From Glycomyces sambucus (lineage in GTDB: Bacteria > Actinomycetota > Actinomycetes > Mycobacteriales > Micromonosporaceae): 64,000 nt of DNA. Position numbers and translations under genes: made by a program. Position 1 is the stretch's first letter; each line of letters starts with the position of its first letter. Below the pieces are notes generated by a model that saw nothing but the letters and a program-made list of their open reading frames with translations, searched no databases and was not told the origin of the DNA. The stretch lies in NCBI RefSeq assembly GCF_900102815.1, contig NZ_FNGF01000004.1, positions 62,001 through 126,000 of the forward strand, written 5' to 3'. Below are positions 8,470-17,845 of this stretch, piece by piece.

Positions 8470-10086
8470 CTACCTCCTGCTCGCCTGGAACGCCTCGTGG
8501 TACTCGTCCCCGATGCGGCGCAGCGCGGCGCCGATGCGCTTGTAGGCGTCCATGCGCAGGTTCGCCATGCTCACGCGCACCGACCACTCCGGACCGTCGA
8601 AGCCCCCGCCGTTGAGTAGGACCACCGACTCCTCCTGCGCCAGGCGGAAGACCGGGTCCACCGGCTCGTAGTTCGCCTGCATCCAGTCGGCGAACTCCGG
8701 GCCCCAGGTGCGCCGCGCCCAGTTGAGGAGGTCGAGCTCGACGTAGTAGTGCGCGGCCTCGGGGTCGTCGGGGTAGGGCACGTCCAGGCCCTCCACGAGC
8801 TGCTTGAGGCGGCGGGCGATGACGGCGCGGCAGTCGCGCTTGTACGCGCCCTCCGCGTCGGTGAGGCAGTGGAGCGAGAACAGGACCATCTGGACCTGCT
8901 GCGGGGTCGACAGGCCCGCGGTGTGGTTGAGCGCGACGTCGCGCGAGTCGGCCACGATGCGGTCGATGAACTTGAGCTTCTCGGGCTCCAGCGTGATCGA
9001 CGCGTACCGCTCGCGCAGGGCCGCGGTGCGGGTCTCCTCCAGAGCGGCGATGCGCTGGTCGAAGACGTTGTCCTTGGCGATGGCGATGACGCCCAGGCGC
9101 CACCCGGTGCAGCCGAAGTACTTCGAGAACGAGTACACGCCGATGGTGTTGGCCGCCTGGCTCGACATGAGCGAGGTGAAGCCCTCGGTGAACGTGCCGT
9201 ACACGTCGTCGGTGATGATCGTCAGGCCCGGGTTGTCGTTCGCGACGATCCCGCGGATGCGCTCCAGGGTGGCCTCGGCGAGCTTGACCGACGGCGGGTT
9301 CGACGGGTTGACCAGGAACAGCGCCTTGATCGACGGGTCCTTGAGCTTGTCGATCTCCTCGTCCGGGTACTGCCAGGTGTGGATGCCCTCGGCGGTGTCC
9401 TTGGACGCCTCCAGGGAGACGATGTCGAACGCGTAGCGGTCGAGCAGCGGGATCTCCAGGTAGGGCGTGAAGATCGGGACCATGAGCGCGATCCGGTCGC
9501 CGCGGTGGAGCAGGCCGTTGACCTGCGCGGAGTCGAACAGGTAGCACATGGCGGCGGTGCCGCCCTCGACCGCGTAGAGGTCCCAGCCGCCCTTCGGCGC
9601 GCCGCCCATCTCGGCGTCGAGGTAGGCGTGGACGACCTGCTCGGCGTGGACGAGCATCCGGTCGGGGACCGGGTAGTGGTCGCCGATGATCGCGTCGGCG
9701 AGCTCGCCGACCCAGGCGTCGGCCTCGAAGCCGAGGACGTCGGTGCCGTGGGCGACGTAGGCCGCCAGCGCGCTCGCGCCGGGCGCGTCGGCGTTGGACT
9801 TGAGGTAGTCGTCGAGGCGCTGGGCGATGCCGTCGCTCTGGGGCATGCCGCCGAAGCTCTCGAACTCGTCCCAGTCGCGGCGGGTCTCGGTGACCGCGAA
9901 CTGGCCGAGGAGGAAGAACGCGTCGCGCGGGGCGGTGGCGGTCCAGTTGGGGTTGCCGCGGCCGGCGTTGACCATGGCGAGGGCGTTGGCCTTCTCGTTC
10001 TCTCCGGCGAGCTCGATGAGCCGGTTCTTGAGTTCGAAGGGGCTGAGCCCTTCGAGGCGGCGTTCTTCGTCGCGGTCGACGGTCAT
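8470..10086 (-). CDS. aspD: Aspartate 4-decarboxylase / aminotransferase
   Basis: Cytoplasmic PLP enzyme, 538 residues, converting L-aspartate to L-alanine and CO2. It has the N-terminal NAGRGNPNWTATAPRDAFF segment (about 40-58) diagnostic of the AspD/bifunctional class, the fold-type I signature LVNPSNPPSVK (258-268), TDDVYGTF (292-299) and the PLP-lysine motif SFSKYFGCTGWR with K322. Length matches known AspD proteins (about 530). Sandwiched between two AspT-type exchangers on the same strand (28 bp and 6 bp gaps), which is the classical AspD-AspT partnership doubled. Start ATG 10086 has AAAGGGAA just upstream. Confidence 0.93.
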   Translation of the reverse strand: MTVDRDEERRLEGLSPFELKNRLIELAGENEKANALAMVNAGRGNPNWTATAPRDAFFLLGQFAVTETRRDWDEFESFGGMPQSDGIAQRLDDYLKSNADAPGASALAAYVAHGTDVLGFEADAWVGELADAIIGDHYPVPDRMLVHAEQVVHAYLDAEMGGAPKGGWDLYAVEGGTAAMCYLFDSAQVNGLLHRGDRIALMVPIFTPYLEIPLLDRYAFDIVSLEASKDTAEGIHTWQYPDEEIDKLKDPSIKALFLVNPSNPPSVKLAEATLERIRGIVANDNPGLTIITDDVYGTFTEGFTSLMSSQAANTIGVYSFSKYFGCTGWRLGVIAIAKDNVFDQRIAALEETRTAALRERYASITLEPEKLKFIDRIVADSRDVALNHTAGLSTPQQVQMVLFSLHCLTDAEGAYKRDCRAVIARRLKQLVEGLDVPYPDDPEAAHYYVELDLLNWARRTWGPEFADWMQANYEPVDPVFRLAQEESVVLLNGGGFDGPEWSVRVSMANLRMDAYKRIGAALRRIGDEYHEAFQASRR

Positions 10087-10114
10087 GGCGGTTCCCTTTC
10101 GGATGAGCGTGCGT

Positions 10115-11812
10115 TCAGGCGAGGACGGCCACGATGACCGCGCCCCAGATCGTCAGCAGGACGTTGCCGATGGCGTACGGGATCGTGTAGCCGAGGACGG
10201 GGATCTGGCTCTTGGCGGTGTCGGTGATGGCGCCGATGGACGCGGTGGTGGTGTTGGCGCCGGCGGTGATGCCGAGGTTGACCGGGACCGGGATCTTGAA
10301 GAGCCACTTGCCGAGGTACATGGTGAGGACCATCGGCAGGAGGGTGACGACGAGGCCGGCGAAGACGAGGCTGAGTCCTTCGGACTTGACGCCGGAGATG
10401 AAGTCGGGGCCGGCCATGATGCCGACGATGCCGACGAACATGCAGAGGCCGCCGGTGGAGAGCATCCAGTTGGCGGCGGGCGGGAACTGGCCGAAGGTGG
10501 GCGACTTGGCGCGGAGCCAGCCGAAGACGAGGCCCATGATGAGGGCGCCGCCGGAGGTGGTGAGGCCGATGTCGGCGCCGGCGACGGCGATGGTGGGGAC
10601 GCCGATGAGGGCGCCGACGACGATGCCGAAGCCGACGTAGCTCATGTCGGTGGCGTCCTTGGCGCGGTTCGGGTAGCCGAGGTCGCCGGAGACGGCCTCG
10701 ACTTCGTCCTTGCCGCCTTGGACGGTGATCTCGTCGCCGCCGTGGATGACGGTGGCGTCGCTCCAGGGGATCTCCTGGCCGCCGCGGACCACTTTGGTGA
10801 CGAACAGGCGCGGGGCGTGCTCGGCGAAGGCGGGTCCGATCTGCTGGCCGGCGAGCTTCTTGCTGGTGATGACGATGGGGAGGGTCTCGACGCGGTAGTC
10901 GAGGAGTTCTTCGTCGTCGACCTCCTCGCCCCACTGGTCGACGCTGAGGGCGACGAGGTCGGGGCGGCGGGCGGCGAGGGTGACGACGTCGCCGGTCTCG
11001 AGGACGGTGGCGGGTTTGACCTTCTGGACGGTGGTGCCGCGGCGGAGGTCGTGGAACATGATGCGGTGTCCGAGGTCGAGGGCGCGCTGTTCGAGGTCGC
11101 CGACGGTGCGGCCGACGACGGAGCCGCCGGTGACGCGGTAGGAGCGGCGGACGACGGAGTAGTAGGCGGGGCCGATGCCGGGTTCCTTGGCGACCCCGAG
11201 CCGCTGCTCCATGGCGTGGGCGTCGGCGGCGAGGCTCTTGGAGCCGAGCATGCGGGGGGCGATGGTGGAGAGGAAGAACGCGGCGGCGGCGGTGCCGAAG
11301 AGGTAGCAGACGGCGTAGCCGACGGCGACCTGCGACTCCATCTCCTTGATGTCGTCGGCGCTGAGGCCGGGGAGGGCGGCGATGGCGGAGTCGGCGACGC
11401 CGATGACGGCGGACTGGGTGAGGCCGCCGGCGAGGAGGCCGGCGCCCCAGCCGGGGCCGTAGCCCAGGGCCTTGGCGAGGGCGATGACGACGAGGAGGCC
11501 GAAGACGCAGTTGATGACGGCGAGGAGGACCTGCTTGAGGCCGTCGCCTTTGAGTCCGGCGAAGAACTGGGGGCCGACGTTGTAGCCGAGGGCGAAGAGG
11601 AAGGCGACGAAGGCGACGGTCTTGACGAGGTCGGGGATGTCGATGCCGGTGAAGACGATGCCGACGAGGACGCCGGCGAGGAGGGTGCCGGTGACGGGGC
11701 CGAGGGCGATGCCCTTGATCTTGAGCTTGCCGACGAGGAAGCCGAGGCCGAGCGCGAGGAAGATCGCGATCTCGGGGTGCGCGACGAGCGAGTCCTCAAG
11801 CCAGTTCCACAC
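10115..11812 (-). CDS. aspT: AspT-type aspartate:alanine exchanger (copy 2)
   Basis: 565-residue AAE-family antiporter, first gene of the aspT2-aspD-aspT1 operon. Same architecture as copy 1: membrane block at about 10-190 with AGLLAGGLTQSAVIGVADSAI, central TrkA-C-like soluble region at about 210-370, and second membrane block with GGALIMGLVFGWLRAKSPTFGQ and ITAGANTTTASIGAITDTAKS. The two copies differ throughout, so this is an old duplication or independent recruitment rather than a recent tandem copy. Either they act as a pair or one has another substrate; sequence alone does not decide. Divergent from the peptide transporter operon across 236 bp. Confidence 0.84.
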   Translation of the reverse strand: MWNWLEDSLVAHPEIAIFLALGLGFLVGKLKIKGIALGPVTGTLLAGVLVGIVFTGIDIPDLVKTVAFVAFLFALGYNVGPQFFAGLKGDGLKQVLLAVINCVFGLLVVIALAKALGYGPGWGAGLLAGGLTQSAVIGVADSAIAALPGLSADDIKEMESQVAVGYAVCYLFGTAAAAFFLSTIAPRMLGSKSLAADAHAMEQRLGVAKEPGIGPAYYSVVRRSYRVTGGSVVGRTVGDLEQRALDLGHRIMFHDLRRGTTVQKVKPATVLETGDVVTLAARRPDLVALSVDQWGEEVDDEELLDYRVETLPIVITSKKLAGQQIGPAFAEHAPRLFVTKVVRGGQEIPWSDATVIHGGDEITVQGGKDEVEAVSGDLGYPNRAKDATDMSYVGFGIVVGALIGVPTIAVAGADIGLTTSGGALIMGLVFGWLRAKSPTFGQFPPAANWMLSTGGLCMFVGIVGIMAGPDFISGVKSEGLSLVFAGLVVTLLPMVLTMYLGKWLFKIPVPVNLGITAGANTTTASIGAITDTAKSQIPVLGYTIPYAIGNVLLTIWGAVIVAVLA

Positions 11813-11832
11813 CGTGACCCCCGAATGACCGA

Positions 11833-11854
11833 CAGTAGTCAGGTGAATCTACTG
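11833..11854. promoter_or_regulatory. Inverted repeat before the aspT-aspD operon
   Basis: CAGTAG (11833-11838) and CTACTG (11849-11854) form a perfect 6-bp inverted repeat with a 10-nt spacer, 21 bp upstream of the aspT start. Position suits an operator; no regulator gene is adjacent, so the partner is unknown. Confidence 0.35.
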
Positions 11855-11932
11855 GAAAGGCGGGGCCTCCTCATCCGATTCGCGGCTTCACGGTCGCCCC
11901 ATGTTGCAGCATTGAAAACTTTCTTCACATCG

Positions 11933-11961
11933 TTGACAAGTCAAGAAGTGTTCCGTCATGC
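11933..11961 (+). promoter_or_regulatory. Possible promoter of the peptide-transport operon
   Basis: A consensus TTGACA -35 hexamer at 11933-11938 is followed after 17 nt by TCATGC, a poor -10. It lies about 90 bp upstream of the binding-protein gene in locally AT-rich DNA. Only the -35 is convincing. Confidence 0.35.
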
Positions 11962-12048
11962 TGTCCGGTACATTCCAGGACCCGCCGCGCCCCGGCGCCC
12001 GCGGGCGATCCTGGCGCCCGGAACCGAAAAGCGAGGACCTGCACCCCG

Positions 12049-13863
12049 ATGAATCCCCATGCCATGACGCGGCGGTTCCTCGCCGCCGCGGCCGCGCTCC
12101 TGATGTCGGCCGGAGCGCTGGCCGTCGCCGCGCCGAGCGCCGCGGCCCAAGAGGACGAGACCGACTCCCTGCTCATCGCCACGAGCCAGGAGGTCGACAC
12201 CTTCAACCCCTTCAAGCGGCGCTTCGTCATCACCTACAACACCAGCATCATGACGTACGAGACGCTCGTGCGCATGGGCACCGACTACGAGCCGGTGCCG
12301 GGTCTGGCGACCGAGTGGGAGGAGTCCGCGGACGGTCTCACCTGGACGTTCCAGATCCGCGAAGGCGCGAAGTGGTCGGACGGCGAGCCGCTGACGGCCC
12401 AGGACGTGGCCTACACGTACGGCCTGCTCATCGAGAACCAGGCCATCCGCGACTGGAACATCGACTTCGCCGGGAACCTGGTGAGCGCCGAGGCCCCCGA
12501 CGACACCACGTTCGTGCTCACGCTCGCCCAGCCGTCCCCGTGGGACGTGCTCACCCGCGAGGTGTTCATCGTCCCCGAGCACGTCTGGTCGGAGTTCCCC
12601 GACCCGTCGGCCGACGACGCGAACGAGCTGCCGCTGGTGGGCTCGGGCCCGTTCCAGGTGGCCGAGTACGCGACCGACGAGTTCATCCGGCTCGAGGCCA
12701 ACGAGGAGTACTGGGACGGCGCGCCCGGCTTCGACGAGGTGGTCTTCGACTACTACGCCGAGAACGACGCCGCCGTGGCCGCGCTCGAAGCGGGCGAGGT
12801 CGACATCGTCAGCGGCCTGAACCCGGCCCAGATCGGGGCGCTGGAGGGCCAGGACGGGATCACCGTCAACAACGCCCAGGGCCGCCGGTACGTCTCCCTC
12901 ACCATCAACTACAACTCGGTGACGCAGGACGGCACCGAGTTCGGGAACGGGCACCCCGCGCTCAAGGACCCGGTCGTCAGGCAGGCCATGCACATGGCGA
13001 TCGACAAGCAGGCCCTCGTGGACACCGTCCTCGACGGCAACGGCCAGCCCGCGACCTCGATCATCCCCACTATCTTCGAGCAGTACCACTGGGACGGCGG
13101 CGACCAGCTCCTCGGCTTCGACATCGCGGGCGCCAACGCCCTCCTCGACGAGGCCGGGTACGTGCGCGGCGACGACGGCATCCGGACCATGCCCGGCACC
13201 GGCGAGCGCCTGAGCTTCCGGTTCTACCAGCACGCCGACAACACCGACTACGCCACGATCGTGCAGTTCGTGTCCGAGTGGTGGGCCGAGCTGGGCCTGG
13301 AGATCAAGCCCGAGGCCATCGAGCAGGGGAGCCTGAACGACCTGGCGTACCTGGGCGAGTTCGACATCGCGTTCTCGGGCTGGGGCGTGGGCCCGAACCC
13401 GACCGAGCAGCTGGGCATGCACACGTGCGCGGTGCTCCCGACCCTCACCGACGGGTCGGAGCGGTCGAGCGAGAACAACTACTGCAACGCCGAGTTCGAC
13501 GCGCTCCACGAGCAGCAGAAGGTCGAGTCCGACCCCGACGCGCGCGCCGAGCTGGTGCGCCAGCAGCAGGCGCTCATGTACGCCGACACCCCCGTGATCT
13601 ACCTGTACTACCAGAACACGCTGGAGGCGTACAACAGCGACAAGATCTCCGGCATGGTGCTCCAGCCCAGCGAGGGCGGCATGATCACCGGCCAGCAGGG
13701 CTACGCGTGGGCGTACGTGACGGCGCAGCCGGCCGGCGGCGCCGAGGACGAGGGCACCCCGGTGTGGGTGTGGATCGCCGTGGCCGCCGCGGTCGTGGTG
13801 GTCGTCGCCGGCGGCGCCGTGTTCGCGCTGCGGCGCAGGAAGACGGCGGACGAGCGCGAATGA
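12049..13863 (+). CDS. Peptide ABC transporter substrate-binding protein with C-terminal membrane anchor
   Basis: Family 5 (DppA/OppA-like) extracellular binding protein, 604 residues, delivering peptides to the permeases encoded next. Signal peptide at 1-34 (RRFLAAAAALL...AAAQ); the SBP_bac_5 fold follows, with typical GLATEWEESADGLTWTFQIREGAKWSDGEPLTAQDVAYT at about 84-122 split across motifs and a C-terminal substrate-fold end near 555. No lipobox cysteine is seen. Instead residues about 572-592 form a hydrophobic helix followed by RRRK, predicting a C-terminal membrane anchor. First gene of a tightly overlapping operon (stop overlaps the next ATG). Ligand is inferred to be cell-wall-type peptides from the downstream peptidases, not seen directly. 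Confidence 0.88.
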   Translation: MNPHAMTRRFLAAAAALLMSAGALAVAAPSAAAQEDETDSLLIATSQEVDTFNPFKRRFVITYNTSIMTYETLVRMGTDYEPVPGLATEWEESADGLTWTFQIREGAKWSDGEPLTAQDVAYTYGLLIENQAIRDWNIDFAGNLVSAEAPDDTTFVLTLAQPSPWDVLTREVFIVPEHVWSEFPDPSADDANELPLVGSGPFQVAEYATDEFIRLEANEEYWDGAPGFDEVVFDYYAENDAAVAALEAGEVDIVSGLNPAQIGALEGQDGITVNNAQGRRYVSLTINYNSVTQDGTEFGNGHPALKDPVVRQAMHMAIDKQALVDTVLDGNGQPATSIIPTIFEQYHWDGGDQLLGFDIAGANALLDEAGYVRGDDGIRTMPGTGERLSFRFYQHADNTDYATIVQFVSEWWAELGLEIKPEAIEQGSLNDLAYLGEFDIAFSGWGVGPNPTEQLGMHTCAVLPTLTDGSERSSENNYCNAEFDALHEQQKVESDPDARAELVRQQQALMYADTPVIYLYYQNTLEAYNSDKISGMVLQPSEGGMITGQQGYAWAYVTAQPAGGAEDEGTPVWVWIAVAAAVVVVVAGGAVFALRRRKTADERE

Positions 13864-14921
13864 CGGCCGACGGTCCGACACCCGCGGGCGGGGCTCCGGC
13901 CCCGTCCGCGGGGCGCCGCCCGGGCAGCGCCGCCCGCGAGCGCGGCTCCAGCGGCTTCGGGCGCTACCTCTTCAAGCACGTCAGCGGCGCCGCGGTGTCG
14001 CTCCTGCTGGTGCTGTTCTCGTCGTTCTTCATCTTCCGGCTCATCGCCGGGGACCCGATCGACCAGCTCACCAAGGAGCGGCCCGTCTCGCCGGAGGAGC
14101 GCGCCGCGCTCCGGGCCGAACTCGGCCTCGACCGGCCCATGTGGCAGCAGTTCTGGGACTACATCACCGGCACGCTCACGATGGACCTCGGCGACTCGTT
14201 CCAGTACCGGCGCCCGATCTTCGACCTCATCGTCGAGCGGCTGCCGGCCACGATCCTGCTCTCGGGCACCGGCATGGTCCTGGCGGTCCTGCTCGGCTTC
14301 TGGATCGGGACCCGCTCGGGCTGGAAGCAGGGCAGCCGCTTCGACCGCGGGCACGTGGCGACCGGCCTGCTCCTGTACTCGGCGCCGACGTTCTGGCTCG
14401 GCATGATCGTCATCCTGGTCTTCGCCCGGTACCTGGGCCTCTTCCCCGTCAACGGGATGCGCTCGCCGAGCACGCCGCCGGAGTTCTGGCCGCAGGCGCT
14501 CGACATCGCGCACCACCTGGTGCTGCCGGTGCTCACGTACACGGCGGTCGTGTACGCCGGGTACCTCATGATCATGCGGTCGTCCATCCTGGACGAGATC
14601 GGGAACGACTACCTCACCACCGCGCGGGCCAAGGGCCTGCGCGACGACCAGGTGCGCGACCGGCACGCGGTGCCCAACGCGCTGCTGCCCACGGTGACCC
14701 TGGTGTTCCTCGCGATCGGCGGGGTCGTCAACGGCTCCATCGTGACCGAGACGGTCTTCTCCTGGCCGGGCCTGGGGAGCCTGTTCGTGCAGGCGATCTT
14801 CTACCCCGACCGGCCGGTCCTCCAGGCGCTGTTCGTGCTGTTCTCGGCCTCGACCATCCTCGCGGTGCTCGCCGCCGAGGTCCTCTACTGGTTCATCGAC
14901 CCACGGATTCGGAAGTCATGA
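13860..14921 (+). CDS. Peptide ABC transporter permease (DppB-like)
   Basis: 353-residue inner-membrane permease of the BPD_transp_1 family. After an unusual hydrophilic Pro/Gly/Arg-rich N-terminus of about 35 residues there are six predicted helices, starting with the DppB-type first helix followed by the RLIAGDPIDQLTKERPVS loop, and the EAA-type cytoplasmic loop with TARAKGLRDDQVRDRHAVPNALLPT at about 257-281 that contacts the ATPases. ATG overlaps the stop of the binding-protein gene by 4 bp (ATGA), as do the next two genes, indicating translational coupling. Confidence 0.92.
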   Translation: MTADGPTPAGGAPAPSAGRRPGSAARERGSSGFGRYLFKHVSGAAVSLLLVLFSSFFIFRLIAGDPIDQLTKERPVSPEERAALRAELGLDRPMWQQFWDYITGTLTMDLGDSFQYRRPIFDLIVERLPATILLSGTGMVLAVLLGFWIGTRSGWKQGSRFDRGHVATGLLLYSAPTFWLGMIVILVFARYLGLFPVNGMRSPSTPPEFWPQALDIAHHLVLPVLTYTAVVYAGYLMIMRSSILDEIGNDYLTTARAKGLRDDQVRDRHAVPNALLPTVTLVFLAIGGVVNGSIVTETVFSWPGLGSLFVQAIFYPDRPVLQALFVLFSASTILAVLAAEVLYWFIDPRIRKS

Positions 14922-15859
14922 CGGCATCCCCAACCCCGCCCCCGCCCCTGGCGGCCTCGCCGCGGCGCGCGCGGCGCCAGCTCGCCCGGTCGCGCCGGCG
15001 GCAGTCGTTCCTGCGGTCCTGGGCCGCCTACCGGGCCCAGCGGACCGGCATGATCGGGCTGGTCCTCCTGGGCGTCATCGTGGTCCTCGCGCTCGCGGCC
15101 CCGGTGCTGGTCGACGAGTCCGCGCTCTCGGTCACGCAGGCGACCGGCGGGCGCATGGAGCCGCCGAGCGCGGCGTTCCCGCTCGGCACCGACGAGGTCG
15201 GCCGCTCGATCCTGGCCCTGACGCTGTGGGGCTCGCGGCTCTCGCTCCTCATCGGGCTCACCGCCACGGTGGTCGCCATCGTCATCGGCACGACCGTGGG
15301 GGTCACCAGCGGCCACGTGGGCGGCTGGTACGGATGGTTCGCGCTGCGGATCTCCGACTGGTTCATGGTGCTGCCGAGCCTGGTCGTGGCCATCGCGCTC
15401 CTCGCGGTGCTCGGCCGGAGCATGGGCACGACCATCGCCGTCATCGCGCTCGTGTCGTGGTCGGGCACGACCCGGCTGGTGCGGGCGCAGACGCTCACCG
15501 TCCAGTCCCGGCCCTACCTGGAGCGCGCCAGAGCGCTGGGCGCCGGGCACTGGCACCAGATGACCAAGCACATCCTGCCGAACGTCCTCCCCCTCGTGCT
15601 CGCCAGCGCGACGCTGCTGGTGCCCTCGGCGATCCTCATGGAGTCCTCGCTCGCGTGGCTGGGCCTGGGCGACCCGAACGTGGTGTCGTGGGGGTCGATC
15701 CTCAACCGCGCCAGCGACAACGGCGCGGTGTCGGCGCACGCGTGGTGGTACCTGCTGCCGCCGGGCCTGGCGATCCTCATCGTGGTGCTCGCGTTCATGA
15801 TGTGCGGGCGGGCCCTGGAGGCCGTGTTCAACCCGAGGCTGCGAGGTGAGCCCTCATGA
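14918..15859 (+). CDS. Peptide ABC transporter permease (DppC-like)
   Basis: 313-residue second permease. N-terminal cytoplasmic stretch rich in Arg (residues 15-40), the OppC_N-type first helix at about 45-65, then FPLGTDEVGRSILALTLWGSR, the hallmark of DppC/OppC proteins, and the EAA loop with ERARALGAGHWHQMTKHILPN at about 202-222. Pairs with the preceding DppB-like protein to form the channel. Starts with ATGA overlap with the upstream gene and ends with ATGA overlap into the first ATPase gene. Confidence 0.92.
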   Translation: MTASPTPPPPLAASPRRARRQLARSRRRQSFLRSWAAYRAQRTGMIGLVLLGVIVVLALAAPVLVDESALSVTQATGGRMEPPSAAFPLGTDEVGRSILALTLWGSRLSLLIGLTATVVAIVIGTTVGVTSGHVGGWYGWFALRISDWFMVLPSLVVAIALLAVLGRSMGTTIAVIALVSWSGTTRLVRAQTLTVQSRPYLERARALGAGHWHQMTKHILPNVLPLVLASATLLVPSAILMESSLAWLGLGDPNVVSWGSILNRASDNGAVSAHAWWYLLPPGLAILIVVLAFMMCGRALEAVFNPRLRGEPS

Positions 15860-16839
15860 CGCTCCTGGAGTTCCGGGACGTGCACGTCACGTACACCGGG
15901 TCGCGGGGCCGCATCCCGGCCGTGCGCGGCGTGGACCTGAAGGTGGAGGCCGGGACGACCGTGGGCATCGCGGGCGAGTCGGGCTGCGGCAAGTCGACGC
16001 TGGCGATGGCGGTGCTGCGGCTGCTGCCGAAGTCCGCGGAGGTGCGCGGGGAGATCCTGCTCGACGGCGAGGACCTGCTCCGGATGGGGTGGGGCCGGCT
16101 GCGGGCGGTGCGGTGGACGGGCGCGTCGATCGTGTTCCAGGGGGCGATGCACTCGCTCAACGCGGTGCAGCGGATCGGGCGGCAGGTGGCCGAGCCGATG
16201 CTGGTGCACGACAAGGACTTGAGCCCCGCGGCGGCCGCGAAGCGGGCCGAGGGCCTGCTGGAGCGGGTGGGGCTGCCGCCCTCGCGGACGCGCAGCTACC
16301 CGCACGAGCTGTCGGGCGGGCAGCGCCAGCGCGTGATGATCGCGATGGCGCTCGCGTGCGACCCCGACCTCATCATCGCCGACGAGGCGACGACGGCCCT
16401 CGACGTGATGGTGCAGGCCCAAGTGCTGCAGCTGATCTCGGGCCTGGTGTCGGAGCGGGGCGTGGGCATGGTGATGATCAGCCACGACCTGTCGGTGCTG
16501 TCGGCGGTGTGCGACACCGCGGCGGTCATGTACGCGGGCCGGATCGTGGAGCAGGGGCCGGCGCACGAGGTGTTCGCGCAGGCGCGGCACCCGTACTCGG
16601 CGGCGCTGGGGGCCGCGTTCCCGGTCATCGGGGACCCGGCGGCGCGGCTGCGGCCGGGGGGCCTGGCGGGCGACCCGCCGGACCCGGCGCGGCTGCCGGA
16701 GGGCTGCTCGTTCCGGCCGCGGTGCGCGGTGTCGGTGGAGCGGTGCGGCGAGGAGTCGCCGGAGCTGCTGCGGATCGAGGGCGCGCGGTCGAGCGCGTGC
16801 TTCGTGGCCCAGGAAGGGGAGCCCGTTGTCATCGGTTGA
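15856..16839 (+). CDS. Peptide ABC transporter ATPase (DppD-like)
   Basis: 327-residue cytoplasmic ATPase. Walker A GESGCGKST at about residues 38-46, signature LSGGQRQR at about 153-160, Walker B LIIADEATTALD, and the C-terminal oligo_HPY domain with the cysteine pattern CSFRPRCAVSVERC typical of DppD/OppD (possible iron-sulfur or zinc site). Overlaps the upstream permease by 4 bp and the second ATPase by 14 bp. Confidence 0.93.
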   Translation: MTLLEFRDVHVTYTGSRGRIPAVRGVDLKVEAGTTVGIAGESGCGKSTLAMAVLRLLPKSAEVRGEILLDGEDLLRMGWGRLRAVRWTGASIVFQGAMHSLNAVQRIGRQVAEPMLVHDKDLSPAAAAKRAEGLLERVGLPPSRTRSYPHELSGGQRQRVMIAMALACDPDLIIADEATTALDVMVQAQVLQLISGLVSERGVGMVMISHDLSVLSAVCDTAAVMYAGRIVEQGPAHEVFAQARHPYSAALGAAFPVIGDPAARLRPGGLAGDPPDPARLPEGCSFRPRCAVSVERCGEESPELLRIEGARSSACFVAQEGEPVVIG

Positions 16840-17845
16840 GGCGCGAGTGGACGCGGTGGCGGACAAGGTCCTGACGGCCCGGGGCCTGCGGGTCGCGTTC
16901 GGGCTGCCGGGCGGGAGGACCGCGCGGGCCGTGGACGGGGTGGACCTGGACGTGGCGCCCGGCGAGATCGTCGCCCTGGCCGGGGAGTCCGGCTGCGGGA
17001 AGACGACGCTGGCGCGCACGCTGCTGGGCCTGGAGAAGGCCACGAGCGGGGAGGTCGCGTTCGGCGGGGTGCCGCTGGGGCGCTCGTCGAAGGCGCTCAA
17101 GGCGTACCGGCGGCAGGTGCAGCTGGTGCTCCAGGACCCGTCGGGGGCGCTGAACCCGCGGCACACCGTGTACGACGCGGTGGCCGAGGGGCTGCGCATC
17201 CACGGGATCGGCGACGACGAGCCGGGGCGGGTCGCGGACGCGCTCGCGCGGGCGGGGCTGCGGCCGCCGGAGCGGTTCTTCCTGGCGTACCCGCACGAGC
17301 TGTCGGGCGGGCAGCGCCAGCGCGTGGTCATCGCGGGGGCGCTGGTGCTGGAGCCGAGCATCCTCGTGGCGGACGAGCCGGTGGCGTCGCTGGACGCGTC
17401 GGTGCGCGGGGAGATCCTGTCGCTCCTGCTGCGGCTCAAGGAGGACGCGGGGCTCGGGGCGCTGGTCATCACGCACGACCTGGGTCTGGCGTGGAGCATC
17501 GCGGACCGGATCGCGATCATGTACCTGGGGCGGATCGTGGAGCAGGGGCCGGTGGAGCAGGTGCTCACCGACCCGCGGCACCCGTACACACGGGCGCTGG
17601 TGTCGGTGCTGCCAGGGTCGTTGGAGAGAGCGCAGTCTCCTGTCGCGGAGCCGATCGTGCTGGCGGGCGAGCTGCCGGACGCCTCGCGCATCCCGGGCGG
17701 GTGCCGGTTCCGGCCGCGCTGCCAGGAGGTGGCGTCGGGGAACGCGCTGGCGGTGCTGGGGCAGTGCGAGGGCGAGGACCCGGCGCTGGACGCGGAGGCG
17801 CACGCGGCCGCGTGCCACCTCGTGCATGCGAGGATGGCGGCGTGA
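16826..17845 (+). CDS. Peptide ABC transporter ATPase (DppF-like)
   Basis: 339-residue second ATPase. Walker A GESGCGKTT at about 53-61, signature LSGGQRQR at about 160-167, Walker B ILVADEPVASLD, and the C-terminal oligo_HPY cysteines (CRFRPRCQEV). TTG 16826 is the earliest start and has AGGAAGGGGA 5 nt upstream; GTG codons about 20 nt downstream are alternatives. It would pair with the DppD-like ATPase. Its stop overlaps the GTG of the D-aminopeptidase gene. Confidence 0.92.
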   Translation: MSSVEARVDAVADKVLTARGLRVAFGLPGGRTARAVDGVDLDVAPGEIVALAGESGCGKTTLARTLLGLEKATSGEVAFGGVPLGRSSKALKAYRRQVQLVLQDPSGALNPRHTVYDAVAEGLRIHGIGDDEPGRVADALARAGLRPPERFFLAYPHELSGGQRQRVVIAGALVLEPSILVADEPVASLDASVRGEILSLLLRLKEDAGLGALVITHDLGLAWSIADRIAIMYLGRIVEQGPVEQVLTDPRHPYTRALVSVLPGSLERAQSPVAEPIVLAGELPDASRIPGGCRFRPRCQEVASGNALAVLGQCEGEDPALDAEAHAAACHLVHARMAA

